Assembly (NCBI GenBank): GCA_011176615.1
Contig: DUEG01000014.1
Span: forward strand, 1-45,642
Length of the DNA stretch: 45,642 nucleotides
Reading direction: 5' to 3'
Origin: Anaerolineae bacterium
Lineage (GTDB): Bacteria > Chloroflexota > Anaerolineae > Anaerolineales > UBA11858
The notes under the pieces were generated by a model. That model worked only from the letters and a program-made list of their open reading frames with translations, did no database searches and had not been told where the DNA came from. The translations under genes and the position numbers were made by a program. Positions 33,061 to 42,354 of the stretch are shown piece after piece. Each line of letters begins with the position of its first letter. Position 1 is the stretch's first letter.

Positions 33061-34644
33061 GTGTATGGGATAATATTCCCAATTATCTTCTATTTTTTAT
33101 CGGCAATATTAGTTGCAATATTACCGCGCTATATCAAAAGACCAGCAAGCGTATGGTTTATTGGGGCTACTGGCGCAATTGTCTCTTGGTTGATTACGCT
33201 TGGATTAGGAATTCATCAATCTGCTAATTGGATAATTTCTTTTGGGAATGTTTCCCAATTCTTGGGGAAAGAATTTGCGTTTATTTTTTTGGTTGATAAC
33301 ATTTCATGGGGATATTTGGTTTCAATCACAACGTTGATATTAGCAGTTCTTTTGACTGAATCATCCTATCATGGCACAATTGTTTCTAATGGATGGGCTT
33401 ATACGCTGGGACTAGGTGGTGTTGGCGTGTTTGCTGTAACTTCAGGGAATTTATTAACTTTCTCTTATACCTGGACATTGCTCAGCGTCATTATATTAGT
33501 AATCCTGATAACAACCGCAGGCTCCCAAAGAATTAGAAAAACAGCCATTATTAATTTTGTCATCCAAATGCTTGGAATTTCTTTATTAATTTTAGGAATG
33601 ATGAGTCTTGGTGATCGTGTCTCCCTGGATGCTTTTATGGAGGTTCCACAAAATATCGCAATTTTATTTATCCTGGCAGCTGGCGCTCTTTTAGGAGTGA
33701 TCTTGCCAGATGACCAACTTTTTATCGAAAGAAATATGAAAAGAGGGTTTGGCACAGTATTACGTTTGATTCCTGTTACCAGTAGTCTCGTGTTTATTTC
33801 TAGGTTACAGTTTTCTCCTTCCAATGATATGAAGGTCATGTTATTGATATTAGTTATCTTCATAATAGCGATATATGGATCATTTCATTGGATTCTTGAA
33901 AGAAATTTGTTTGATGGAAGACTTGCTTGGATTATGGTTGGAGCATCATTAACCCTGATTACTAAATTATTTGGCTTAAATAACCTCACTATCTTGCTTG
34001 GACAGGCGATCATATTTAGTAGTGCATTAATATTTCTTACGAAAATAACATCCCCTCTAATTTATAAGATTACTCGGATGGGATTGGTTGTAATATTAGG
34101 ATTCCCTCTGGTAATCGGAAATGGATTCGTTCTAACGGTGTTGAATCAACCAGAATTCCCATTGTTTTATAAAATCCTCTTGATCACACTATTTAATCTC
34201 TTGTTTAGTTTGCAAATATTTGGGTATTTTATGCATTCTTACCATATCAATAAGAATTATGGAGAAATAAAACCTTATGGCAATCTTTTGAGTGTTATTG
34301 GATTAATATTGATTCTATTAGTTCAACTCCTTACGATCATATTGGGTTTTGTAAATGGTCAATTCGTTTTTTTAAGATGGTGGGTTGGGATGGTGCCACT
34401 TGCTATTAGTATAGGCTTTTATTATTTTTATTTACACAATGTTGAGAAGAAGCCTTCAGGGAGATATTTGGGTTATGTCGATAAGGTTTTTTCTTTAGAT
34501 TGGATTTACCAAATAATTTTAAGGACCTATAAATTTCTAGGAGGAATAATTCATCAGGCAACGATGGTAATTGAGGGGGATGCAGGCTTTTTATGGGCGG
34601 TGTTAATTGCGGCACTTTTAATTGCGATTTTTTCCAAAGGATAA
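33061..34644 (+). CDS. NuoL/HyfB-like membrane protein lacking proton-path residues
   Basis: A 527-residue membrane protein with about 14-15 hydrophobic segments and a C-terminal amphipathic stretch (DKVFSLDWIYQ) plus last helix, as in NuoL/HyfB subunits. Aligned by eye to NuoL, the TM5 Glu position is Thr139 (TFSYTWTLL), the TM7 Lys region (about 205-217) has no Lys, and the HAATMV motif is replaced by IPVTSSLVF. The charges that carry protons are gone although the frame is intact. GTG start at 33061, GGAG about 8 bases upstream. It heads a coupled trio with the next two genes. Pumping is unlikely; function unknown. Confidence 0.75.
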   Translation: MYGIIFPIIFYFLSAILVAILPRYIKRPASVWFIGATGAIVSWLITLGLGIHQSANWIISFGNVSQFLGKEFAFIFLVDNISWGYLVSITTLILAVLLTESSYHGTIVSNGWAYTLGLGGVGVFAVTSGNLLTFSYTWTLLSVIILVILITTAGSQRIRKTAIINFVIQMLGISLLILGMMSLGDRVSLDAFMEVPQNIAILFILAAGALLGVILPDDQLFIERNMKRGFGTVLRLIPVTSSLVFISRLQFSPSNDMKVMLLILVIFIIAIYGSFHWILERNLFDGRLAWIMVGASLTLITKLFGLNNLTILLGQAIIFSSALIFLTKITSPLIYKITRMGLVVILGFPLVIGNGFVLTVLNQPEFPLFYKILLITLFNLLFSLQIFGYFMHSYHINKNYGEIKPYGNLLSVIGLILILLVQLLTIILGFVNGQFVFLRWWVGMVPLAISIGFYYFYLHNVEKKPSGRYLGYVDKVFSLDWIYQIILRTYKFLGGIIHQATMVIEGDAGFLWAVLIAALLIAIFSKG

Positions 34645-34647
34645 TTG

Positions 34648-35247
34648 ATGAATCAATTAACAATTTTGCTTCGGTCAACAATATTCGTTATTGGAGTTAC
34701 CAGTATCCTATTGGCAGCATTGAATGACTTAAGGTTAAAAATAATTATCTTAAGTATTCAATATGTCGGCGTATTTATTCTTGTCGCGCAATCGTGGCCA
34801 GTTAATCTGGCTCTGGTTAAGGTTGTCGCGGGATGGATGACTTGTGCAGTACTTGGAATTACTGTGAAAAAAAACAGATATAGGGAAAAGCGGGTAACCC
34901 GAGAAAATATTTCGGGCATTATATTCCGTTTTCTTGGAACTGTATTAATTGTCCTTACGATAATTGCAGTAACCCCAACACTCAGTAAATGGTTTATTGC
35001 TGTGAATACCGAACAATTATTTGGCGGAAGTTTACTAATTGGCATTGGTTTACTAATCATTGGGATGTATTCATCTTCAATGGATGTCTTTATTGGATTG
35101 CTCACTTTGCTTTCTGGATTTGAGATACTTTATTCAGCAATGGAAATATCAGTTCTTGTAGCGGGGTTATTAGCAGCGATTACGCTTGGAATTGCTCTGG
35201 TTGGGGCTTATTTGTATATTTTGGAAGCAACAGGTGATGCAGCATGA
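34648..35247 (+). CDS. HyfE/NuoK-like membrane protein
   Basis: A 199-residue protein with about six membrane helices. The C-terminal third resembles NuoK: the GFEILYSAMEISVLV stretch lines up with NuoK's GIELMLNAVNVNLV and keeps the glutamate as E159. The second NuoK glutamate is not conserved. Two-part organisation and size recall HyfE of hydrogenase-4-type complexes. The ATG at 34648 follows the upstream stop by 3 bases with AAGG at a good distance; a TTG one codon earlier is possible. It overlaps the next gene by 4 bases (ATGA). Confidence 0.65.
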   Translation: MNQLTILLRSTIFVIGVTSILLAALNDLRLKIIILSIQYVGVFILVAQSWPVNLALVKVVAGWMTCAVLGITVKKNRYREKRVTRENISGIIFRFLGTVLIVLTIIAVTPTLSKWFIAVNTEQLFGGSLLIGIGLLIIGMYSSSMDVFIGLLTLLSGFEILYSAMEISVLVAGLLAAITLGIALVGAYLYILEATGDAA

Positions 35248-36626
35248 GTTCAGCGCACATTTGGATTTTTACGCCTCTTGTTATCGCTGTAATCCTATTA
35301 TTATTGAGGAGATATATAAAGTTAAGTAACCTAATAAGTATCATAACTGCATTTATATTGGCTGCTCTTGCATGGTTGCTTCCAATCGGACAAGGATTCA
35401 CATTATTTGGTAAAAATATTCTGATACCTGGCGAATTTTTTGTTGTGGGCAGAAAGTTCGTCATTGATCCGCAGAATCTGTCGTTAATTGGTTTGGTTTA
35501 TCTGGCATTGGCTTTTTGGTATGGCGCTACATTGTTTTTTGAGATTGATGAACTATTTTATCCTCTTAGTCTCACGATTGTAGCGATGGATGTATCTGCC
35601 ATCTCTGTGAAGCCATTCTTATACGCTGCATTAGCCTTTGGGATTGTAGGGTTGTTGAGCATTTTCTTGTTGGATCAGTCAAAATATTCAGTTCGCCAAG
35701 GAAGTATAAGATTACTAACTTATCAAATCATAGGGATGGCATTTTTGTTACTGGCTGGTAGGGAATTGGATTTATTTAATCCCCGCGAATTTGATATTAA
35801 CGAAGCCGCGCTGGCACTTGTTTTCATCAGCGGTGGGATAATATTTTTACTTGGAATTTTCCCATTTCACTCATGGATTCCGATGATCGCAAAAAATACA
35901 AATCCTTATATCGCTGGTTTCGTTTTTTCAACATTACCTGGATTTATGTCTTTATATATTCTGAATTTTATACTTGAGTTTGAGTGGTTACGGGAAATTG
36001 CCTTGTTTTTCGATCTTCTTCGTATTGGAGGAATCGTTATGCTCCTTTTTGGGGGAATTTGGGCCGCGTTTCAAGACGATCTTCGTCAATTAATGGGATA
36101 TGCAGTACTTATAGAGATTGGTCGTTCGTTAATTGCATTATCGACCCAAATAGAGCCGACACGCTATTATGCTTTTTATATTCCAAGGTTGATTGGTTTT
36201 GGAGTATGGACATTGGCTTTGTACATGTTGTGCAAAAGGAAAGGAAGCTGCGATTTGTTATGTATACAAGGATTGGCAATAAAATTTCCACTACTGTCAT
36301 TAACATTATTGATTGCGATTTTCTCAATCGCTGGTGTACCTTTGCTTGCGGAATTCCCCATTATCTTATCGCTTTCTGATTTATTTAATGAATCTCACAG
36401 TATTATTACAATATCGTTGCTAGTGTCTAGCGGTGGTGTTTTACTGGCTGGTTTGCGTATATTGAACACAATGGTTGATTTCGAAAAGAGCGATGTTAAC
36501 GAAGAACAGGGGAGTAAGCAACTTGGATTAAATATCCTATTATTGTTAGGTTCATTTGCATTATTGGTGATGGGGATTGCACCACAATGGATTTATTCGA
36601 TGTTTGAGAGATTTCTATCCTTATGA
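35244..36626 (+). CDS. NuoN/HyfF-like membrane protein lacking proton-path residues
   Basis: A 460-residue protein with about 13-14 membrane helices. The fold signature of antiporter-like subunits is visible as IFPFHSWIPM (205-214), aligning with NuoN's PFHFWAPD. The TM7 Lys is Leu202, the TM8 Lys falls on Pro232 in STLPGF, the TM5 Glu position is non-polar near 130-133, and the TM12 Lys falls in the non-polar AEFPIILSL segment. It starts by a 4-base overlap with the upstream gene. It completes the folK-linked trio. The family call rests on motif spacing and is moderately sure; loss of the charges is read directly. Confidence 0.7.
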   Translation: MSSAHIWIFTPLVIAVILLLLRRYIKLSNLISIITAFILAALAWLLPIGQGFTLFGKNILIPGEFFVVGRKFVIDPQNLSLIGLVYLALAFWYGATLFFEIDELFYPLSLTIVAMDVSAISVKPFLYAALAFGIVGLLSIFLLDQSKYSVRQGSIRLLTYQIIGMAFLLLAGRELDLFNPREFDINEAALALVFISGGIIFLLGIFPFHSWIPMIAKNTNPYIAGFVFSTLPGFMSLYILNFILEFEWLREIALFFDLLRIGGIVMLLFGGIWAAFQDDLRQLMGYAVLIEIGRSLIALSTQIEPTRYYAFYIPRLIGFGVWTLALYMLCKRKGSCDLLCIQGLAIKFPLLSLTLLIAIFSIAGVPLLAEFPIILSLSDLFNESHSIITISLLVSSGGVLLAGLRILNTMVDFEKSDVNEEQGSKQLGLNILLLLGSFALLVMGIAPQWIYSMFERFLSL

Positions 36627-36653
36627 TTTTGGAAGATAAATTTGAACCCGTGC

Positions 36654-36659
36654 TATAAT
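36654..36659 (+). promoter_or_regulatory. Extended -10 promoter of the coiled-coil gene
   Basis: TGCTATAAT (36651-36659) is a consensus extended -10 element, with a poor -35 upstream. It lies 47 bases before the ATG at 36706, so the coiled-coil gene can be expressed apart from the upstream trio. Confidence 0.5.
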
Positions 36660-36705
36660 TTAGTGGGGTTGGGGGCAAGAGTTTAATCATCATGGAGAGA
36701 TTAAT

Positions 36706-37869
36706 ATGAAAGAAGAACAAATAATCAAGAAACTGGAATGGCTTGATGACGAGCGCCGAAAAGATAAAAATGACATCACATCGCTGATGGAAAAGGTCAT
36801 TTCTCTTGAAGGACAATTGAAGGCAGTTGTTCAACAAAATCAAGAACTTATCGGTGAGATTTCAAAAATTAAATCAGGTATTGGTAGAGTAGATAGCCTC
36901 GAAAACGATATTTCCAGACAACGGATTGAGTTAACCCGCAAGATAGAATCTCTTGGAAAACAGCATGAAAAACAGCGGAAAGAGGCGATAAATGTTTTAA
37001 GTACCGAAATAAGGAATGTGGATAGGAATGTTGAGGAAGTTCGAAAAGAAATGACTCAATTTGTTGAAATAAAACGCGAACTTATCAATCGTAAAGATGG
37101 CGAGCAAAGGTTGACAAAATTGATAGCGGAATTGGGGACCGACGTTGAAGAGGTCAAAAGGAACGAGGAAGGGTTAAACAGAATATATCGCGTGATTGAA
37201 GATGGTCATAGACAAGAAATTAAAAGGATCACAGATCTCCAAGGGGAAGTTATTGCTCTCAGAAAAGGGGCTGATGAACATAGAAGTCGGCTTGATCTGC
37301 TAGATATCAATAATAAGAAAATTGAAACACGCTTGAATGAATTGATTGTGACTGAAAATGAAATGAAGACTGAGCAATCTGCATTTATGGAGAAGCAGGC
37401 ACTTGCTGAGGTTGAACGTGAACGTCTTTGGAAAGATTGGCAGACTCGTTTTGAGGCGATCGAAAAACAATCTATTGATATTGAGGAACAAATTACAGCG
37501 TTGGATACTACACGCCTCGTAATTGGACGAACGCAAGCGTCCGTTGAGAAATTATCCCAAAAAATTGAGCGAAGGTTAAACGAAGTCTTGGAAGTTCAGC
37601 GTTTAGGAGAGGACAGGTTTAGACAAGAATGGGCTACTTTTAAAGCAGACGACCAGAAACGATGGACAAATTATTTGCTTTCTCAGGATGAGCAAAGGGG
37701 AGAACTTGCCAGACATTTTGAGTTGTTGACTGAAAGGGTAACCTTGATAGAAGACCAAGTACAAGAATTGCAAGATGAGATTTCACATTCGTTGGAACAA
37801 ACTCAGAAGAGACTACAAAGCATATTTGCACTTATTCACGAATGGGTGACAGCATTTGAGAAACCTTGA
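36706..37869 (+). CDS. Long coiled-coil protein of unknown function
   Basis: A 387-residue, highly charged protein rich in Glu, Lys, Arg and Gln, with heptad-like spacing of Leu/Ile almost from end to end. There is no signal peptide and no membrane helix, so it should be cytosolic. The start ATG is preceded by GGAGAG. A slightly more aromatic segment (about 305-330, with WATF, RWTNYLL) breaks the coil before a last helical stretch. It resembles SMC- or septum-associated scaffolds in composition only; no family is recognised. It follows the NuoN-like gene by 79 bases and has its own promoter. Confidence 0.8.
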   Translation: MKEEQIIKKLEWLDDERRKDKNDITSLMEKVISLEGQLKAVVQQNQELIGEISKIKSGIGRVDSLENDISRQRIELTRKIESLGKQHEKQRKEAINVLSTEIRNVDRNVEEVRKEMTQFVEIKRELINRKDGEQRLTKLIAELGTDVEEVKRNEEGLNRIYRVIEDGHRQEIKRITDLQGEVIALRKGADEHRSRLDLLDINNKKIETRLNELIVTENEMKTEQSAFMEKQALAEVERERLWKDWQTRFEAIEKQSIDIEEQITALDTTRLVIGRTQASVEKLSQKIERRLNEVLEVQRLGEDRFRQEWATFKADDQKRWTNYLLSQDEQRGELARHFELLTERVTLIEDQVQELQDEISHSLEQTQKRLQSIFALIHEWVTAFEKP

Positions 37870-38181
37870 TCTTTTAATGCGATGGTTTTTGTTTGTACAA
37901 TATAGGGATTGGTGTTGACTTTGTAACCAGATGGATTTGATCGAGGATCGGAATTGGTTCGATCTCCTTAGGGATTAGATACTTAAGACTATATCAGGAA
38001 CAGGTTAATTAGGACTCTATCGCATGAGACAGAGCAAAACACAACAAAATACTAAGTTCAAAATACTGAGTATTGGACAAACAAGTGGATAGAATTTTGT
38101 CCTAACAGAGGAAAAGATTAGACTTTGGGCGGTCAGTATAATTAGTCAATTATGGCTTTAAGATACCCGATGTCAAAATAA
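37870..38181. other. Convergent intergenic region without a gene
   Basis: About 310 bases between convergent genes. I see no credible frame, RNA or strong terminator. A 6-bp gatcga/tcgatc inverted repeat near 37940-37965 is the only structure noticed. Confidence 0.4.
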
Positions 38182-39822
38182 TTACGATAGGAACGCAGAG
38201 GAAAAATATTCCTGCCCAATTTTATCGTTTGTTTGAAAAACCCATTCGCCATTGACCATTGTTGCGATACAGTTAAGTTCGAGTAAGGATCTAGGTGGGA
38301 GATTAAAAATATCACGATCGAGAACAACAAGGTCCGCGAAGTAACCTGGCGCTAGTTTGCCCAGGTGATTTTCCGTACTTGAAGCATAAGCACATCCTTG
38401 CGTATAGGCGTGTATTGCTTCGTGGAGACTAATTCTTTGCTCGGGTGTCCAATTTTCAGAAGGTTCACTTTCGTCTGGTCGTTTACGGGTAATTGCAGCG
38501 TAAATCCCTTTAAATGGATTTGGGGTTTCAACTGGGGCATCAGAGCCAAAAGCCAAAGTCACAAATCCTTTCCCCCGGTCAAGTACGGTCTTCCAAGCGT
38601 AAGCGTATTTCGTGCGCTCACCCCAAAATTTTATAGCCATGGTTTTATCTGATGCGGCGTGGATTGGTTGCATTGAGGCAATAAAGGGCAAAGATGAAAA
38701 CATTTGAATATCGTCCGGATGGATTAACTGGAGGTGTTCAATTCTGTGGCGTTGATTTTTCAAATCATGATCATTTTCATATTCTATGAGCATTCGGATT
38801 CCGATGAGAACTTCGTGAACCGCTCGATCCCCGATGGCATGAATCGCCAATGGCAGACTGTTCTGGGTTGCTTTTTTCCCGATTTCAACTATTTCCTTAG
38901 CGTTTAAAAATAACATGCCTCGATTCTTTGGTTGTCCTTTGTAGGGAGAAATCATTGCTGCAGTTTGAGGCCCTAGCGCCCCATCTGAGAATAATTTGAT
39001 GGCGCCGATCTTTAAATAGTCGTTCCCGAATCCGTTTTGTAAGCCTATGGCGATCGCGTCATCCAAGTAATCAAGCGGGAGGTTTTTTGTTATTCTTAGT
39101 TTCAAATCGCCGGTTTTATCAAGATTCTGGAATGCTTGAAATGCATCCCTTTTATCAAAATCATGAACGCCAGTAATCCCATAAGAGAGCAAATTGTCTT
39201 GGGCAACTTTCACCGCTGTAGTAATTTCTGATATCGATGGCACAGGTATCATGTTTTGAACTATTGATACCGCCGATTCATAAAGAATGCCTGTAGGTTC
39301 TTCATTTTTATCCCGTGCAATGATCCCCCCTCGAGGATTCTTTTTATGTTTTGTTATCCCTGAGATTTTAAGCGCTTTAGAGTTACACCAGGCAGCATGG
39401 AGCGATTTTGCAGTCAGAAGAACTGGATGATGCTGAGTATATTGGTCTAACAATTTGGCATTGCCAATACCTTCTTGCCACTCATTATGGTTCCAGCCGT
39501 GTCCTAATATCCATTGATTTTCAGGAAGTGTTCTTGCTTTCTCTGCAACTCTTTGGATACAATCTTCTCGTGTTTTCGTATCACAATCAACTTTTTCGAG
39601 ATTTAAGGCATATTGTTTTAAATGGATGTGCCCGTCGATTAACCCTGGAATAATTGTTGAGCCTTGGAGGTTTATTTGCTCTGTTTTGGGGTTCTCAAAC
39701 GAATTAGCATCGTTGCCTAACGCAACAATTTTGCCGTTTTCGATAAATAATGCTGTCGCGTAAGGCTGAGTATTGTCAAACGTATATACTTTGCAGTTGG
39801 TAAGGATTTTCGCGCTCATCAA
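38182..39822 (-). CDS. YtcJ-like metal-dependent amidohydrolase
   Basis: A member of the amidohydrolase-3/YtcJ group (546 residues, usual length). The metal-binding HxH is at 65-67 in GLIDGHIHL. A later FSDGALGP motif, the HAIGDRA motif and a GSDAPVE aspartate are all present, as is the C-terminal PGYFADLVVLDRD that closes the small beta domain. It hydrolyses an amide or related bond; the substrate cannot be read. Its ATG overlaps the end of parB by 4 bases, so it belongs to the parAB transcript, though no functional link is known. Confidence 0.9.
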   Translation of the reverse strand: MMSAKILTNCKVYTFDNTQPYATALFIENGKIVALGNDANSFENPKTEQINLQGSTIIPGLIDGHIHLKQYALNLEKVDCDTKTREDCIQRVAEKARTLPENQWILGHGWNHNEWQEGIGNAKLLDQYTQHHPVLLTAKSLHAAWCNSKALKISGITKHKKNPRGGIIARDKNEEPTGILYESAVSIVQNMIPVPSISEITTAVKVAQDNLLSYGITGVHDFDKRDAFQAFQNLDKTGDLKLRITKNLPLDYLDDAIAIGLQNGFGNDYLKIGAIKLFSDGALGPQTAAMISPYKGQPKNRGMLFLNAKEIVEIGKKATQNSLPLAIHAIGDRAVHEVLIGIRMLIEYENDHDLKNQRHRIEHLQLIHPDDIQMFSSLPFIASMQPIHAASDKTMAIKFWGERTKYAYAWKTVLDRGKGFVTLAFGSDAPVETPNPFKGIYAAITRKRPDESEPSENWTPEQRISLHEAIHAYTQGCAYASSTENHLGKLAPGYFADLVVLDRDIFNLPPRSLLELNCIATMVNGEWVFQTNDKIGQEYFSSAFLS

Positions 39823-40679
39823 TCCTTCATTATCTGCCTTAATAGGTGCTCGAATTCTTCATCAGAGTAATAATGCAGTGTAATCGTTCCTCCTCTGGCT
39901 CCGTGCGTTATTCGGACTTTTGTTCCAAGCCGAGAACGAAGTTGTTCTTCAATAGCAAGCAATTCTGGGGATAGATTACTCTTCCGCTTTTTAGGGGGTT
40001 TCACTCCAACTAATTTCTTTACAAGTTCTTCTGTCTGACGAACGTTTAGTCCTCGGTCTATGATTGCCTTTAATGCTGCAACTTGGGCTTGAGCCGATGG
40101 AAGACTGAGTAATACCCTTGCGTGTCCCTCACTTATTAATCCATTTGATAAAGCATCTTGAATTTTCGCTGGGAGGTTCAATAAACGTAGAGTATTGGTC
40201 ACTGCAACACGGCTTATTCCAACGCGGGTACCGATTTGTTCATGTGTAAGATTAAATTCATCCGATAACTGTTTGTATGCTTCCGCTTTTTCGAGTGGGC
40301 TTAAATCTGCTCTCTGTACATTCTCGATTAATGCAATTTCCAGCCTCTCTTGTTCGGATACTTCTCGGACGATAACGGGAACTCGGGATAATTTTGCTAT
40401 CTTCGCAGCTTGTAACCTTCGTTCCCCGGCTATCAATGTAAAACCTTTGTTCTTGGCATCTTCGGTGACAATCAGCGGTTGTAGCACACCATGTTCCATG
40501 ATTGATTGAGCAAGTTCTTGCAATTCAAATTCATGAAAGTCAATCCGTGGTTGATGCGGGTTGGGAATGATCGCTTCAATTGGAACAGTCCGCACTCCTT
40601 GTTCATGGATAGTATCGCTGTGAGTTGAGGGGATTAATGCCTCAAGCCCTTTTCCTAAACCACTTCTTCGTTTTGCCAT
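39819..40679 (-). CDS. parB: Chromosome-partitioning protein ParB
   Basis: CTP-dependent DNA clamp that loads at parS sites near the origin. The start at 40679 gives 286 residues beginning MAKRRSGLGKGLEALIP, the family's standard N-terminus. Upstream in-frame ATGs at 40691 and 40724 would overlap parA. The CTPase/arginine motif GERRLQAA, the helix-turn-helix (THEQIGTRVGISRVAV) and a C-terminal dimerisation region (about 235-286) are visible. It follows parA, is coupled to it by a few bases and precedes the amidohydrolase. A chromosomal rather than plasmid type is supported by the neighbouring yidC/jag genes. Confidence 0.95.
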   Translation of the reverse strand: MAKRRSGLGKGLEALIPSTHSDTIHEQGVRTVPIEAIIPNPHQPRIDFHEFELQELAQSIMEHGVLQPLIVTEDAKNKGFTLIAGERRLQAAKIAKLSRVPVIVREVSEQERLEIALIENVQRADLSPLEKAEAYKQLSDEFNLTHEQIGTRVGISRVAVTNTLRLLNLPAKIQDALSNGLISEGHARVLLSLPSAQAQVAALKAIIDRGLNVRQTEELVKKLVGVKPPKKRKSNLSPELLAIEEQLRSRLGTKVRITHGARGGTITLHYYSDEEFEHLLRQIMKD

Positions 40680-40683
40680 ATAT

Positions 40684-41484
40684 TTATCCATCCCCAATTG
40701 TTGATTTTGGGATAGCGAATCCATCGCTTTTTAAAATTTCAATTGCTAACGATTGATATGCTTGAGCCCCACTTGATTTTGGGTCGTATTCTGATATTGG
40801 TAAACCATAGGAGGGCGCTTCTGCAAGTCTTATACTCCTTGGTATGATCGAATTGAAGACCTTTTCTTGGAAATGTTGTTTTACTTCCTCAACAACATCA
40901 TTGGATAAATTTGTGCGCGTATCAAACATTGTCAAAATGACTCCCCGGATGATTAAATCCTTGTAGAGAGCAGATTGTACTCGACTGATTGTTTGGGTTA
41001 GTTGTCCGAGTCCTTCAAGAGCAAGATATTCGCACTGCACAGGTATAAGCACACCATCTTTCGCTGCTACTAGACCATTAAGTGTTAATAAGCCTAAAGA
41101 TGGGGGACAGTCAATTAATATATAGTCGTAGCGTTCTATTAGGTTTTGAATTGCGGTTTTCAACCTTGTTTCACGAGCCAATTCGTTAACTAATTCTACC
41201 TCTGCGCCAGCAAGGGCAAGAGATGATGGGAGGATTGATATTTTGAAACGCGGGTTATGAAGGATGTATTGAGTGAAATTTGAGGAACCACTTAATGCTT
41301 CATATGTTCCTCCTCTGATACGGCTTTTATCGATTCCAAGTGACGAAGTAGCATTGGCTTGTGGGTCGAGGTCTATCAACAAAACCCGCTTGCCATAATA
41401 AGCAAGGTATGAACCAAGGTTGATAACTGTAGTCGTTTTGCCAACACCCCCTTTCTGATTCGCTAACGTATATACTAAACCCAT
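40684..41484 (-). CDS. parA: Chromosome-partitioning ATPase ParA/Soj
   Basis: ATPase that binds DNA when ATP-bound and moves ParB-parS complexes. It has 266 residues, the short chromosomal Soj type without an N-terminal HTH. The deviant Walker A KGGVGKTTT is at 11-19, LLIDLDPQANAT follows, and the Walker B-like ILIDCPPSLG comes later. It lies 5 bases after the PfkB kinase gene and directly before parB, so all three are probably one transcript. Confidence 0.96.
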   Translation of the reverse strand: MGLVYTLANQKGGVGKTTTVINLGSYLAYYGKRVLLIDLDPQANATSSLGIDKSRIRGGTYEALSGSSNFTQYILHNPRFKISILPSSLALAGAEVELVNELARETRLKTAIQNLIERYDYILIDCPPSLGLLTLNGLVAAKDGVLIPVQCEYLALEGLGQLTQTISRVQSALYKDLIIRGVILTMFDTRTNLSNDVVEEVKQHFQEKVFNSIIPRSIRLAEAPSYGLPISEYDPKSSGAQAYQSLAIEILKSDGFAIPKSTIGDG

Positions 41485-41489
41485 GGTAA

Positions 41490-42338
41490 TTAAATCGCCT
41501 CCATCGGAGCAGCGTGGACTTCTTCGCTTGTGGGAACACTTGAGAGACCGCCTCTAGTGACTGATATTGTGGCAATTCTGTTAGCGAACTTGGCTGCACC
41601 CCAAGGATCTTTATTATGGAAATAATGATAAAAAAAGGCAGTCGCAAAAATATCCCCCGCGCCAGTTGCGTCCACTTCGGGAACTCTTTGCGTTTGTACT
41701 CTTCTAATCTCCCCGTTCCAATAAACGACAGCTCCATCAGCCGCTTCGGTGACGACGAGAACTTTGCTTGACATTGCAAATTCCTCAATTCTTTGATTGT
41801 CGCAATTGATATCCTCGTTGCTTATCACGGCAGCATTTGCATGATCAAGAACAAAGCGCGACTCCAGCCACTCCCCAGGGTGTATCATTCCGTCTTTATA
41901 AAACTCGCGCAACCATCCCTGTGGTGTAACTCCTACGAAAGAATTATGAAAACTGCGTATGATACTAGGATCTACTTCTTGGGCAATTGGGCAGAGATGA
42001 ACAATTGGTGTTTTTAACCACGTTTCTGGAATAATATTCTGCCGTAATATTGGTGCTCTGTGATAAATATATTGAATCCTTCCGTTTGATGTGGGAACGT
42101 TTTCGTAAGTTGTTGATCTTTCTGTTGGATAATTAATGATTTGGATACCTTCTAGAATATCTAGCGGTAGTTCGTAACCCCATGATGTGACTATTCCAAC
42201 TTGAAGCCCCAGCGCTTTGGCGGTGAGTGCGGAATATGCCGCTGTACCACCTAGTCTTTTCCCTTCTGGAGTGATATCTAGAGATAAATGACCAATGACC
42301 AGGTAATCAATGGATTCTGGATAGTTTCGGATTAACAT
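41490..42338 (-). CDS. PfkB-family carbohydrate kinase
   Basis: A ribokinase-like sugar or nucleoside kinase of 282 residues, slightly short for the family. The glycine motif LGGTAAYSA (29-37), the P-site VDATGAGDIF (222-231) with catalytic base D229, and an N-terminal YLVIGHLSLDI are present. The substrate cannot be read. It is the first gene of the unit kinase-parA-parB-amidohydrolase, and a terminator separates it from jag. Its presence at the par locus is unusual, but no functional link is shown. Confidence 0.88.
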   Translation of the reverse strand: MLIRNYPESIDYLVIGHLSLDITPEGKRLGGTAAYSALTAKALGLQVGIVTSWGYELPLDILEGIQIINYPTERSTTYENVPTSNGRIQYIYHRAPILRQNIIPETWLKTPIVHLCPIAQEVDPSIIRSFHNSFVGVTPQGWLREFYKDGMIHPGEWLESRFVLDHANAAVISNEDINCDNQRIEEFAMSSKVLVVTEAADGAVVYWNGEIRRVQTQRVPEVDATGAGDIFATAFFYHYFHNKDPWGAAKFANRIATISVTRGGLSSVPTSEEVHAAPMEAI

Positions 42339-42354
42339 GAGAGAATTATACCCG

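Noticed and set aside
33061-36626. Mrp-type sodium/proton antiporter operon
   Set aside because: Mrp operons need MrpA-G with small subunits (MrpC, E, F, G) and intact proton-path residues. Only three genes are present and the charges are missing.
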